Under the pieces are notes generated by a model that saw only the letters and a list, made by a program, of their open reading frames with translations, was not told the DNA's origin and did no database searches. Of a DNA stretch of 64,000 bases, positions 53,400 through 63,165 are shown one piece after another. The stretch spans positions 47,216 through 111,215 of the forward strand of contig NZ_BAKK01000013.1 in assembly GCF_000614145.1 (NCBI RefSeq), given 5' to 3'. The stretch is from Bacteroides faecichinchillae JCM 17102 (lineage in GTDB: Bacteria > Bacteroidota > Bacteroidia > Bacteroidales > Bacteroidaceae). The number at the start of each line of letters is the position of its first letter. Position 1 is the stretch's first letter. The position numbers and the translations under genes were made by a program.

Positions 53400-53580
53400 T
53401 TTTGTTCTATTTTATAGTTAATACTTCGAGAATGTGAGACGCAAATATATAATTCGAAAAAGCGGATTTGCAACTATATAGATAAATGATTTTCAAAAAA
53501 GTGAGTTATCTAAAATTATTCGATAAAGTATTGTTTTTAACTAAATAAATTAGTAATTTTGATGTATCATATTAATTGTA

Positions 53581-53728
53581 GCACAAATTGTGCGATGGCT
53601 GTTTCGCATTTTGTGCAACAACTGTTGTATGATATATGAGTTAGCTGTTGCACATAATGTGAGTCGGTCAATAGATTGGCATAAAATAAATAAAACTACC
53701 GCGTAAATTAGCTAACAGTTGCGCACAA
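53581..53728. repeat. Inverted-repeat array between the VapE-like and HU-like genes
   Basis: Several related half-sites fill the 341-bp gap. GCACAA-A-TTGTGC (53581-53593) is a perfect palindrome. TGTGCAACA (53612-53620) is the exact complement of TGTTGCACA (53646-53654). CACAT-A-ATGTG (53651-53661) and GTTGCGCACAA (53718-53728) continue the theme. TTAGCT precedes the last two blocks. The array lies just upstream of the HU-like ATG and may be bound by its product. The part 53400-53580 is AT-rich and empty. Confidence 0.65.
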
Positions 53729-53740
53729 TACAATTAGTAT

Positions 53741-54361
53741 ATGAGTGCACTTTATGATTTCTTTCTGACTCCCCAACCTAAAGATTCCAATAAAAAAAGA
53801 TATCATGCCCGTTTGGTGGTACGTGATACGATAACCCTCGAAGATATTGCAGGAATTATAGAATCAAGAAGCAGCTTGAGAAAAGGTGATGTCATCGGGT
53901 CTTTTATAGAGTTTGCCAATGTTTTCAAAGATGAACTGTCCAATGGGAACAGTATTCATATTGAAGGGGTCGGTTCATTTCGTATTAAGGCGGAATCTCC
54001 GGAGGTTCGGTCGCCTAAAGAAATACGTGCGGAGCATATACGCTGTGCAGGAGTTGTTTTTACTCCGGAAAAAGAACTCCTTCGGAAGTTGAAAGCAACT
54101 ACCTTTGAGAAAGTTCGTGAAACACGTCGTTCACAAGAATTGAGTGATATTGAGATTGATGGAAAATTGGCGGAATTCTTTAAAGATCATGATTATATCA
54201 CTACGCGTCAGCTCTGTGCGTTGTGTGGACTACGAAAGGCTACTTCTCTCCGTCGGCTACAGAAGCGGGTAGAAGAAGGAAGAATGACACATCCCGGATA
54301 TCTTCGTTCTCCTTTTTATTTCCCTGTTCCGGGATGGTTTGGAGTGTCACGAAATAGATGA
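53741..54361 (+). CDS. HU-like DNA-binding protein with C-terminal extension
   Basis: A 206-residue protein. Residues about 1-125 match the HU/IHF-like fold as found in Bacteroidetes (HU-HIG type): MSALYDFFLTPQPKDSNKKR, ALARGD-like RKGDVIGSF, and the arm segment IHIEGVGSFRIKAESPEVR. The C-terminal 80 residues add a helix-turn-helix-like module (DYITTRQLCALCGLRKATSL) and an aromatic end. Architectural DNA binding or regulation is likely. It is divergent from the VapE-like gene. Confidence 0.85.
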   Translation: MSALYDFFLTPQPKDSNKKRYHARLVVRDTITLEDIAGIIESRSSLRKGDVIGSFIEFANVFKDELSNGNSIHIEGVGSFRIKAESPEVRSPKEIRAEHIRCAGVVFTPEKELLRKLKATTFEKVRETRRSQELSDIEIDGKLAEFFKDHDYITTRQLCALCGLRKATSLRRLQKRVEEGRMTHPGYLRSPFYFPVPGWFGVSRNR

Positions 54362-54564
54362 TGCAATGCAACTAATTGGATAATAGTGTGATATGCAAAA
54401 ATATGACGATGAAGGAAAGTGATTTTCACTTTGTGTTTTATTCAATTTACAGGTATGTTACAGTTAGAATTGTTGCAAACCAAAATAAAATATTATGAAA
54501 TGCCCATGATTGAGGTATGAATCAACGTAATGAACTGACAATAGATATACTTATAATTTTATTT

Positions 54565-55574
54565 ATGATGAAAGACAATATATGTAATACGAGTAATAGA
54601 GAGTGGAGTCTTGGAAAAATAAAAGTATTGATTTTATTTTTTCTGTTTTCTATTAAAGGCATTGGCCTTGTATGTAGTCAGTAGTTAAATCAACAACGAA
54701 CACTTACCCTTTCTGAAATGATTGATCTATTTAAGACGAAATCAGAAGTCATCAATCGAACACCTGATCTTGAAGGGTTCAATGTACTATTTGAATCAGA
54801 GACTGGATATCCTCATGTTTTGTCTTCGTCTTGCCCATTACTTCCTATGGCAGAATTTGATAGGTGTTGTGGAGAATGGGTTAATGATGGAGATTCATTG
54901 TATCTGAGGAGAATTAGAGGTTACAATGCTTTGGAATATGAAAAAGCTTTAATTCAGAAATATGGTAAAGGAGTAACAGGAATGAAAGGAATACCTGCTA
55001 CATGGTTCACTGGAGAAATAATAGATTATTAATCTCCTGTAGTTTTTTAGGAGATACACTTACTGCCTGGAGAACGCGAATAGAGGTAAATAAAGGAAAA
55101 ATAATATCCCGTAAGAGAATTAGTTATCAGAACGGATCCGGAGCTCTCATACATTTGGGAAATGAACAAGTGCTTGCAGAGCAAATGGGTCCCATAAAAT
55201 GTACTATTTATAGTATGGATGGTATCTGGTCAGATGTTTATTATTATAGTGCTGTTGGATTCGCCAGATTTATGAATGTGGAACATGCAGTCAAGGTTCC
55301 TGCACATATTTCTCAGAAAGAGGAATTCTCAATTCTGCTTGCTAATGATACAGATGGTAAGCCGCTTTTATATCTATTGTCTCCGTCAAATCCTAACAAA
55401 AATATCTGTCTTCTTTTCGATCTACTGAAAGAGGCATCCGAAAATCTGCCTTTGTGGAGTGTAGACCCATTAGAGACTATTCATGGAACTCTTATTCCAG
55501 GCGCTTTTTTTCGAGTTTCATATGCAAACCGGAAGTGGGAGTTTACAAATTATCTGAATATACCTTATGATTAA
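54565..55574 (+). pseudogene. Secreted hypothetical protein, broken by an amber codon and a frameshift
   Basis: An ATG at 54565 or 54568 starts a leader with a hydrophobic stretch (VLILFFLFSIKGIGLVCSQ). An in-frame TAG at 54682-54684 follows, after which the same frame continues LNQQRTLTLSEMIDLFKTKS to residue 155. One missing A at about 55015 then joins WFTGE to NNRLLISCSFLGDTLTAWR, ending NYLNIPYD at 55574. The rebuilt chain has about 336 residues. I do not recognise the family; it looks like a secreted beta-rich protein, rich in tyrosine and tryptophan. The TAG replaces a plausible Gln codon. The preceding 54362-54564 shows nothing. Confidence 0.6.
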
Positions 55575-55616
55575 TATGGCATCTAGTTATCATTGCAAAT
55601 TCATGATGTAGAAAAA

Positions 55617-55856
55617 ATGTTTGAAAAGAGATATTTCACAGAATGGATGATCGGGAAAAATCAGTAGATGATTGTTTCTAGTGGTGGAGATCACGTTGTT
55701 CGTGCGCAAGATTATGATGAAAGAGGCAACGAACTATTGGATGTCAAATATTGGGATAATAGACAAATCATGATTGATTATATTACTCGGTATGGAATGA
55801 CGATGCGTATGGAGATGAAAGAAAATGATTTCACTTTGTTTTCTAAGTGCTTTTGA
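55617..55856 (+). pseudogene. Small remnant reading frame with an in-frame amber codon
   Basis: From an ATG at 55617, MFEKRYFTEWMIGKNQ is followed by TAG (55665-55667). The same frame then continues MIVSSGGDHVVRAQDYDERG, and on to EENDFTLFSKCF-like sequence. It is about 79 codons, not recognised, and might be a distal fragment of the preceding gene. Weak support as a gene. Confidence 0.35.
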
Positions 55857-55966
55857 ATAGTCTATATTATAAAAGTATATGTTCCTCGTGTTGTTTTTCT
55901 TGTTCCGAAATAGTTTGTTATTGAGAAGCCGATAATGTACAGAAGCGGTTGTCCTGTATTTCCGCT

Positions 55967-56147
55967 TTCTTTCTTGCAGATTCAACGCTTTTGTTATATA
56001 TTTGCCACTCTGTATTCGTTAAATCAGTCTGATACATCTTTTTTTAGTTTGTTCGCTTCAAAGAAAGAAACTATCCCATTGATACGGAAACTTCATTAGA
56101 TAAAAATCAATCATTTTTAAACAGGAACTTAATTGAAAAATGATTTT
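55967..56147 (+). promoter_or_regulatory. Promoter and leader region of the GG-leader gene, duplicated at 63822-64000
   Basis: TTG (55974-55976) and TATATTTG (55997-56004) are spaced 20 bp, a complete Bacteroides -33/-7 promoter. The transcript would begin near 56010, with a leader of about 135 nt before the ATG at 56148. The block from 55967 onward closely matches the last 180 bases of the window. Shared stretches include CTTTTGTTATATATTT, TGATACATC and TTTAAACAGGA. So the same control region drives two genes. Confidence 0.7.
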
Positions 56148-57335
56148 ATGAAAAAGATTACTCGTGCAAATTTTGAGGGTTTGCGTCAACGTTACCCAGT
56201 TTTAAACAAAGAAAAGATGCGTCGTTATGTAGGTGGTAACTCTACTACTCTATACGATGAGAGTGATTTGGCACTTTTAAATGTTTATACTTTAGATATA
56301 GACATGGATGCTTGTTCGGCTGTTGGGAGTGACAAGGCTGATGAAATGGAAGAGGATGTTTGGACATCGGATTTGGGAATTAGTGTATTCTCTGCAGATG
56401 ACTACGGGGCTAGTGGTTATGGCTTTTATGGTGGCTTTGGTGGTGGTAGTTATGGAGGTCACGACTGGGATATTGATGGAGGGTATTTGGATGAAGTTGT
56501 TATATATGGAAGTAATAATTATGGTTATATGCTTCCTGAAGTTACGATTTATGGAGAAAAACCTGATAACGTTTATCCGGATTGGTATTATTATGATCCA
56601 TGGGGAGAAGATTTATATTTAGGAGATTATGATGATCATAGTTATCCATGGGGGGGATATTATGATGGATATTATATTTATAATAATTGGAACGGAAATA
56701 GTGGCGGTGGTGGCGGATCTAGCAGTGGACCTTCAAGTAACTCATTGACAGATGGAGTTAATATTGAAAACTTTACTTTTAATACAGAGTCTGAAGCAGC
56801 CTTCCATGAACAATTGACTAAGATTCTTGAGAGTAATTCAATTCTTAAAAATTTACTTAGTTATATGAATAAAGGTTATGTGCATTTGACATTTAGCATA
56901 AGTGAAATGAATCAAAACGTTCCGGCTTCTACTGATTGTAGCTCTGATACGTCATTTTGCATGACTTTTAATACTCAATTTATAAATGAAGATGGTTGGA
57001 ATCGTATTTTGAAGGGTGATAATATTGGCTATGATTGGAATAAAGTGAAAACAAAGGAAGAAGCTTTAGTAGTTATATTAGCTCACGAAGCTCAACATGC
57101 TAATCATATTGCAAGATATTATGACGTTACTAAACAAGCTAATGGTGATGCTGTGATAGCAGCTCGTATATTTAGAGAACAAGGATATAGTCAAGAATTT
57201 GTTAATATATTTATTGATGAGAATACTCACAAGTATAAAGAATATTTTGCTGACGGTTTGCATGATTATATGAAAAAATATAATCATGGTGTGATCGATA
57301 CGGCACTAGATGAATATAGAAATGACTTTAAATAA
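56148..57335 (+). CDS. Double-glycine leader protein with putative zinc-metallopeptidase domain
   Basis: A 395-residue protein. I start at the ATG at 56148 because MKKITRANFEGLRQRYPVLN followed by KEKMRRYVGG forms a leader with a GG site at 29-30, like the Bacteroidetes GG-type natural-product leaders cleaved by peptidase-containing ABC transporters. The middle (about 75-205) is rich in Gly, Tyr, Asp and Trp, with VVIYG and VTIYG repeats and a polyglycine-serine linker. The C-terminal half has the zinc-protease motif HEAQH (313-317) and EYFADG, whose Glu365 is a probable third ligand. Secretion and self-cleaved or exported toxin-like activity is inference. The LRR lipoprotein begins 6 bp downstream. 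Confidence 0.7.
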   Translation: MKKITRANFEGLRQRYPVLNKEKMRRYVGGNSTTLYDESDLALLNVYTLDIDMDACSAVGSDKADEMEEDVWTSDLGISVFSADDYGASGYGFYGGFGGGSYGGHDWDIDGGYLDEVVIYGSNNYGYMLPEVTIYGEKPDNVYPDWYYYDPWGEDLYLGDYDDHSYPWGGYYDGYYIYNNWNGNSGGGGGSSSGPSSNSLTDGVNIENFTFNTESEAAFHEQLTKILESNSILKNLLSYMNKGYVHLTFSISEMNQNVPASTDCSSDTSFCMTFNTQFINEDGWNRILKGDNIGYDWNKVKTKEEALVVILAHEAQHANHIARYYDVTKQANGDAVIAARIFREQGYSQEFVNIFIDENTHKYKEYFADGLHDYMKKYNHGVIDTALDEYRNDFK

Positions 57336-57341
57336 GAGAAT

Positions 57342-57965
57342 ATGAAAAATATAGGTTATGTCTTTTTCTTTTTCTTTTTAATATCTTGTAAAGTAGGGAA
57401 TAAGAACAAAGTTGTGGAACTTCCTGTTGTTGAAGAATTAACAAAACTGGAGAAGCTCTTTTTATTACCTCAGGATTCGGTCATGGATTATTATGATTTG
57501 TCAAATGATAGTATTGTGGCTTTTCCTGATTTATCAGGTTATATAATAAAGTCACTTAATTTGTCTGGTAATTTGTTGGATACCCTTGTGATAGATTTTT
57601 TACCTCAAAAAATAGAGAACTTGAATCTTTCACATAATCACTATAAAGCTCGTGTGTATATAGGAGAGAATGCAATACCTTTTTTGAAAGAATTGGATTT
57701 CTCTTATAATTCCTTGAGTAGTATCGGTATAAGCGAGCCTTTATATCGGATTATACTATCGCATAATAATCTTAGTACTATTACCTTAAATCATAAAAAT
57801 ATACAATACCTGGATATTTCATATAATTCTAATTTGGCAGAACGTGTTGATTTTGACCCATCTAAGATAGATACTATAATACGAGATGGAGTTGCTGATG
57901 GTAAACGTTTGATTAGTAAAATGCGTGTAGGAATAATTGATGATGATTGGGGAGATACACGATAA
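57342..57965 (+). CDS. Leucine-rich-repeat lipoprotein
   Basis: A 207-residue protein with a short hydrophobic signal MKNIGYVFFFFFLISCK and Cys at the lipobox. Residues about 55-170 form five to six leucine-rich repeats, such as IKSLNLSGNLLDTLVIDFLP and KIENLNLSHNHY. It should be attached to a membrane and act by protein binding. Its ATG is 6 bp after the stop of the GG-leader peptidase gene, so it is co-transcribed with it. A protective or chaperone role for that protein is one possibility. Confidence 0.75.
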   Translation: MKNIGYVFFFFFLISCKVGNKNKVVELPVVEELTKLEKLFLLPQDSVMDYYDLSNDSIVAFPDLSGYIIKSLNLSGNLLDTLVIDFLPQKIENLNLSHNHYKARVYIGENAIPFLKELDFSYNSLSSIGISEPLYRIILSHNNLSTITLNHKNIQYLDISYNSNLAERVDFDPSKIDTIIRDGVADGKRLISKMRVGIIDDDWGDTR

Positions 57966-58151
57966 AGTTCGCTTTTCAATGTATTGCTTATTTTATAGAA
58001 TTATTTTTAAGAGATAAAATACAATAAAAATATGAAGGGATGAATTATTGATCTTATCAAGATACTTTAGCTTTTTGTTAATAAATAGTTAAAATGTAAG
58101 AATAAATATATTCATGCTTTTAAAAAATGTTTTGGTTTCTATAAATAAAGT

Positions 58152-58553
58152 TTGTCAAAAGATAGATATAAAGTGAATAAAGTAGGAATTAGGACGTTGT
58201 TAAATGATATTTTAAGTCTTTGTGTTCAGAGCATTGACGGACAGAATTATCAGGATATTGATATCATATTGCTTAAACAAACCATAAAGAAACTTCCTGA
58301 GGAGTTGAAAGTGACCGGTGGACCGGTCTTGGAGAAGATCGATTGTTTGGATTGCTTTGTGGATATGAATGCATTGGATGTGTGGTATGATAATGCATGG
58401 TGGGGAATATTGTATAATGTGCCTATTCTAGAAGAATTATCCTTCGACGATATAACAATGTATATAGATAAAAAGATTCAAGGTTCTTTTTATGATATAT
58501 CGATGATTAATAGTAAATTATCTTCGGCTGGATTATGGTTAATGTCAAAGTAA
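58152..58553 (+). CDS. Hypothetical protein, no recognised family
   Basis: A 133-residue hydrophilic protein that can start only at TTG (58152) or GTG (58173), since a stop precedes it and no ATG lies in the first half. It has a Trp-rich stretch, ALDVWYDNAWWGILYNVPIL, and no signal peptide. It lies between the LRR gene and the second GG-leader gene; 57966-58151 is AT-rich, without features. An intracellular partner of this locus is conceivable. The lack of an ATG may mean that its 5' end is lost. Confidence 0.5.
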   Translation: MSKDRYKVNKVGIRTLLNDILSLCVQSIDGQNYQDIDIILLKQTIKKLPEELKVTGGPVLEKIDCLDCFVDMNALDVWYDNAWWGILYNVPILEELSFDDITMYIDKKIQGSFYDISMINSKLSSAGLWLMSK

Positions 58554-58591
58554 AGATAGATATGTAATTGTATTAATTGAAAAATGATTTT

Positions 58592-59398
58592 ATGAAAAAG
58601 GTTACTCGTGCAAATTTTGAGGGTTTGCGTCAGCGTTGCCCGGTTTTAAACAAAGAAGAGATGAGACATTATGTGGGTGGTAATTTTATTCTCTACGATG
58701 AAAATGAATGGCTTCTTCCCAATCCGCATGTAGCAGATATAGAAATGGTTATGGATAACAGCTCTGCCATTACTAATAACGAAGAAACTGAGGAAATAAC
58801 AAATGATCTATGGGCACCGGATATGGACATGGGGCTTATCTCTACAGGGGGATATGGATATAACAACAGCTATGGCGAATATGGCTGGGATATGGACGGA
58901 GGAGAACTGGATGGAGTAGTCATTTATGGGAACTACTATGGGAATGATCATTATACAGAAGAAGAATATTAGGATATGGTTTATAATGGTACATGGGAGG
59001 GAGGATATGTAGATGGATGGGGATATACATTTCCTGATGTTTATATATTCCCAGGTGATGGAGACTATTATACATTTCCGGACTATATAAGAAGTGAATC
59101 AATGGATAATCTTGAGTACTTAATGGAGAGTGTTTTAGATAAAATAATTGATGTAATTAAATATACAGGAGTACTTTCTGATTATTGGGATTATATGGAG
59201 AATGCAATGGATCGCATGCATAGAGATATACAAGCAACATTATTACAAATGGGATATGATAGTTCTGCTTTATTTTATATTGATAATGAAGTGATTAAAA
59301 GTGGGAATTCATATCGAATAAAGTTCAATGTATATGATGCTAAGAAAGGAAATTGGATATTATCAAGGGAGATTACTGTATTCGGAAATATCTATTAA
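58592..59398 (+). pseudogene. Second double-glycine leader protein, interrupted by an in-frame TAG
   Basis: The ATG at 58592 reads MKKVTRANFEGLRQRCPVLN and then KEEMRHYVGG, differing from the first GG-leader protein at four of the first 30 residues. It has an acidic, Gly/Tyr-rich body with LDGVVIYG. After codon 126 a TAG (58970-58972) stops translation, but the same frame continues 141 codons to 59398 through YNGTWEGGYVDGWGYTFPDV and a helical C-terminus. Read-through would give 268 residues. It may be a nonsense mutant or two genes (an ATG follows at 58976). No HExxH is present. Confidence 0.65.
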
Positions 59399-59457
59399 AT
59401 AAATTTTCAATAGTACAAATATCATATTCATTAATCAATTTGTTTATTAATAAAATC

Positions 59458-61233
59458 ATGAAGGTAGCCATTTCTATTCTGCTTCTTTTAAGTAGTTTGT
59501 ATACTTGTTTTGCTCAGCAACAAAATATAACAAAACAAGTTTCTGACATTCTTAGTTTTGCTCCGGAAGGAGAATGGAAAAAGGGGAAACATGCTGCTTT
59601 TTTTATGATGATTGACAGTACACAAACCTATAAGAATAAACACCCAGTTCAATGTAACCAATGTTATATAGGGGGAGTGTACTTTATGCTGCAAGGAACA
59701 ATATACAACCGGTTACCTCTTCCTGTGATTAATGAAGACAGCATGGAAGTATCATTAACCTGTAAAAGTCAGGAATTGAAACGCGGTTTTCTAGCAATAA
59801 ACGGTATTGATGAAAAAGAAGAGGTACTCTATTCGGATACTTTATTTTTCAACAATTGTAAAGAATGGAAAACATTCCGGAAAAACGTATCATTGTGCGG
59901 AGTAGTTCTACTGGGACTTACTATCGGAATCAGAGGAAATGACACCATTTTTACTGCAAAGAAGAATGTGGGTCGTAAAAAAAGTATACAGAATCTGTGG
60001 CTGGATAGAATAGAAATGAAAGTAAACGGCAAAAATATAACAGACTACACTACATATCCCTTCTTCGCAGAACCTCCTTTACATAAAGAAGATATTATGA
60101 TGTGGAGCGATTCATTGCCGCATTCATTTAGAGATAAGGATATAGTGGCTTTTGGAGAAACAGTTCATGGAAGTGAAAACATTAATTGCACAATGATCCG
60201 GTTGTTTATGAACGAAATAAAATATGGAGGGCGCAAACTGATTCTACTCGAATTGCCCTTATCCAAAATGTTATACGTTAATCGGTTTGTACAAGGAGAC
60301 AGTGCTTTTCAGATTGATAAAATTAGTTCTATAATTGAGTTTTCTTTATTTTCTGACGCTTGGATAGACTTCTTCCGTTGGCTCAAAGAATATAATTCAA
60401 CGACAAAAGAAAAAGTATGGATATTAGGAACAGATTTCGATGTTAGTGCATATTTGGAAACAGAATTGGACTTATGTGAATATCTTCTTACAATTAACCG
60501 CTCCTTACAAAATTCACAACTTAGGAAATTTGCTCAATTGATATTAAAATCAAAAGAAATCCATCAGGAATCTATAGCATTCTTTCAATCACAAAACTAT
60601 TTTGAGAAAGAGCTCGGAAAACAGGAGGCACAGCTCATACAGACATGTTTACAGTTGATTGAAAAAGTGAAATACGAACAGCTTTCACGCGATAGTCTTA
60701 TGTTTGAACAAATACAAGTCATGATGGAATTGTTCTCATCTCATCGTCCTGTAAAAGCAATGATCTATAGTCATTTAATGCATGTAAAATACACCTCTAA
60801 CAATGCCGATCAGTCTATTATTTCCATTCCATTTGGTGCTTTGTGCAAACAACATTACAGTGACCGTTTTTTTACTGTCGGTATTTTTACAGATAGAGGA
60901 AAAACCTTGAACTATCATTATTTAAAAAAAATGGAGTATTGCCTTTTGAATCAGTCCAAGCCTGGTTCTTTAGAGTATTGGTTGAATCAAGTTCCTTTAG
61001 ATAGTTTCTATGTTCCCCACTCACTCCTGCCCACAAAATTATTATTCAGTCGTTCTGTAGGAATAGCTCCTAATGAAATGACAGAGTGGATAAATCCTTC
61101 ACATCAAATGGACGGAATATTATTTATCAAAGAAAGCATTCCTCTGCAAAAAAAATCATTAAATGTAAGCAAAGATAACAACACTTTTATATATCGATAT
61201 AAGAAATGTTGGGATGAGTTAAAAAATGAATAA
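59458..61233 (+). CDS. Erythromycin esterase-like family protein, secreted
   Basis: A 591-residue protein with the signal peptide MKVAISILLLLSSLYTCFA. Residues about 20-210 form an N-terminal beta domain. The rest matches the erythromycin-esterase (EreA/B-like) superfamily: DIVAFGETVHGSENI with the catalytic-type His and Glu, MIRLFMNEIKYGGRKLILLE, and a central DFFRWLKEYN block. True esterases open macrolide lactones by hydrolysis. In GG-leader peptide clusters such proteins are more likely processing or tailoring enzymes, which is inference. The ATG at 59458 is chosen because it starts the signal peptide. It overlaps the next gene. Confidence 0.8.
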   Translation: MKVAISILLLLSSLYTCFAQQQNITKQVSDILSFAPEGEWKKGKHAAFFMMIDSTQTYKNKHPVQCNQCYIGGVYFMLQGTIYNRLPLPVINEDSMEVSLTCKSQELKRGFLAINGIDEKEEVLYSDTLFFNNCKEWKTFRKNVSLCGVVLLGLTIGIRGNDTIFTAKKNVGRKKSIQNLWLDRIEMKVNGKNITDYTTYPFFAEPPLHKEDIMMWSDSLPHSFRDKDIVAFGETVHGSENINCTMIRLFMNEIKYGGRKLILLELPLSKMLYVNRFVQGDSAFQIDKISSIIEFSLFSDAWIDFFRWLKEYNSTTKEKVWILGTDFDVSAYLETELDLCEYLLTINRSLQNSQLRKFAQLILKSKEIHQESIAFFQSQNYFEKELGKQEAQLIQTCLQLIEKVKYEQLSRDSLMFEQIQVMMELFSSHRPVKAMIYSHLMHVKYTSNNADQSIISIPFGALCKQHYSDRFFTVGIFTDRGKTLNYHYLKKMEYCLLNQSKPGSLEYWLNQVPLDSFYVPHSLLPTKLLFSRSVGIAPNEMTEWINPSHQMDGILFIKESIPLQKKSLNVSKDNNTFIYRYKKCWDELKNE

Positions 61234-61958
61234 TATAATGATGAAATATCTAATACCTAAAATTCTTCATCAAATCTGGTCAGATAAAGAGAAGCCTTTA
61301 CCAGCAGAGTTTGCAAAAATGGCAGAAACATGGAAATATGATTATCCTGAGTGGAAATACATCTATTGGAATGAGCAACGGATGAATGATTTCATTTTGG
61401 AATATTTTCCTCAATATTGGAATATTTACAATGGTTTCCCGCTAAACATACAAAGATGGGATGCTATCAGGTATTTAATTCTCTATCAAATGGGAGGAAT
61501 GTATGTTGATTTTGATTTTGAATCGCTACATCCTATGGATGAGTTACTTTGCGATAAGATATGCTGTATTTCTAGAGAACCGGCCTCCCACAGTAAAATT
61601 TTCAAAAATAGTTTTATCATCAATAATTCATTGATGGCAGCGATTCCCAAACATGTATACATGGAAAAAATTATTCATCACGTTTTTTCGAAAGAGAACC
61701 TACGATACGCTCACTCGATTGCCCATTTCAAAGATAGTGTGTTTAACATAACAGGACAATGGGTGTTAGGAAGAATATACAATAGTTTACCGGAAGAAGA
61801 ACGAAAAAAAAGTTTATTTGATACCACCTACGTATATTAACCCTTTCGATCTTTCCCTTGCCGCTATTGCCAAGAAGGGCTGTTGGGACAGATGTCTCGA
61901 ACAAAGTGTAAGAGAGGCCTATGCCATACATTATTATTTTGGGACTTGGGCAAAATAA
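61226..61958 (+). pseudogene. Glycosyltransferase family 32 protein, DXD type (C-terminal frameshift)
   Basis: A glycosyltransferase of about 243 residues. It shows YLIPKILHQIW near the start, NIQRWDAIRYLILYQMGGMY, the metal-binding DXD in YVDFDFE, and PASHSKIFKNSFIINNSLMA. One extra A in an A8 run at about 61804 shifts the frame at the end; removing it gives KKVYLIPPTYINPFDLSLAA to the family-like end AYAIHYYFGTWAK at 61958. It overlaps the esterase-like gene by 8 bp (an ATG at 61238 is an alternative start). It could sugar-decorate the GG-leader products or an extracellular glycan. Confidence 0.8.
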
Positions 61959-61965
61959 AAAATAT

Positions 61966-62890
61966 ATGGATATAAATAAACAGCTACAGTTAATAGCGAA
62001 TAGAATGGATATTTATCTGAAAAAAACAGAGAATATCGGACTGATGGAAGGGAAAATGGGAGTAGCATTGTTCTACTATGAGTATGCGAGATATACTGGC
62101 AACACAGTATATAATGAACAGGCTGATAATCTACTGGATGAAATATTTGATCAAATTGGGAAAATCCAGATAAATGATATTGAACAAGGGCTTTCTGGAA
62201 TAGGCTGGGGAATTTTATCTTACTGCTCAAGGCTTCGTAGAAATAGCTAATGATGCTTTAATCGATATAGAATCCAAGATTTTTTCTGGGAGCTCGGTGG
62301 GTTTTGGTTCTGATTTTTCCATGCTTTCACCAGCGGTTTACCTGTTATCTAAATCACTAAATAAAAGGATACTGACTATTTACAACAATCAAGTGAAGGA
62401 TTTGTTAAATACATGTCGGTATTATTGCCTGAATATTTATGATTATAAACGGAAACCTTTGGATTTGCTAAATTCGATGTTGTATTTTCTCCTTAATTTA
62501 AAAGAGGAGGAAATTTATATGGTAGAAACTGATAAATTAATTTGGAAAATCTTAATTGAGCTGTTGGATTGTGTGAAATTTGAGGATGAAGAACATGGAG
62601 ATATTGTGATTCTTTTAAATTTATTGAATAAAATAGGTTCATCTCCTTTAAAGGAAAAAGTGGTAGAGATGGTGGGATTTTCGTTTAATAAAAATCGGAA
62701 ATGGTCGATAGAAAGTTATAAAAAAGTGCTATGGCAACAAATCCTTTTTTCACAGGGAGGTTGTCATGTGGTTGTCGATATAGACATTAATGGATTATTA
62801 TATCAAATTACAGATATGCCTGAAAAACGACAGGAAATAAGTATTCCTTTAGGATTGTATTTAATGAATAAAGGAAATGAAACACTATGA
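61966..62890 (+). pseudogene. LanC-like protein (frameshifted)
   Basis: The ATG at 61966 gives MDINKQLQLIANRMDIYLKK followed by GLMEGKMGVALFYYEYAR and GLSGIGWGI, the start of a lanthionine-synthetase-C-like alpha-toroid. Removing one T in the run at about 62213 continues with YLTAQGFVEIANDALIDIES and a helical body to 62890, giving about 307 residues. True LanC cyclases have about 400 residues and Cys/Cys-His zinc ligands, and I see no CHG motif here, so cyclase activity is doubtful. It follows the glycosyltransferase by 7 bp. Codons are AT-rich, as in the whole island. Confidence 0.65.
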
Positions 62891-63137
62891 TTATCTAATT
62901 GTCGATGCAGGAGAGTTTAGGGTAATAGTTGCCTATTGATTGGTAGTCAAAGGAATATCTTGTATTATCATTGACAAACGTAATTATGTTAGCGGCAATG
63001 TGTATACGGAAAAGATAAATGATATTATTGTACACAAATACGGTACACATATATTTCATATTAATATTAAAAAGGCATGGGAATATATGAACTTGTTTGC
63101 TCATGCCATATTTTACATGGAGGAATATCTGGGGTAA
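62886..63137 (+). pseudogene. glf: Remnant of UDP-galactopyranose mutase (glf)
   Basis: Frame 62886-63137 reads YDYLIVDAG, an in-frame TGA at 62937-62939, then KGISCIIIDKRNYVSGNVYT and VHKYGTHIFHINIKKAWEYM. These match the N-terminal FAD-binding part of UDP-galactopyranose mutase (pattern DYLIVGAG, IDKR.H.GGNVYT, VHKYGAHIFHTN). Only about 80 of the roughly 370 residues remain, the glycine motif is changed and a stop interrupts it, so it is dead. Glf normally belongs to surface-polysaccharide loci, so the fragment is a relic of a lost or rearranged capsule gene set. Confidence 0.75.
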
Positions 63138-63165
63138 CCTGACCGTTTTCTTCTAATTTCCATTA

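Noticed and set aside
59458..61233. Macrolide resistance gene
   Set aside because: Only family-level similarity to erythromycin esterases; it has a signal peptide and an added N-terminal domain, and its context is a GG-leader locus, so a resistance call is not supported.
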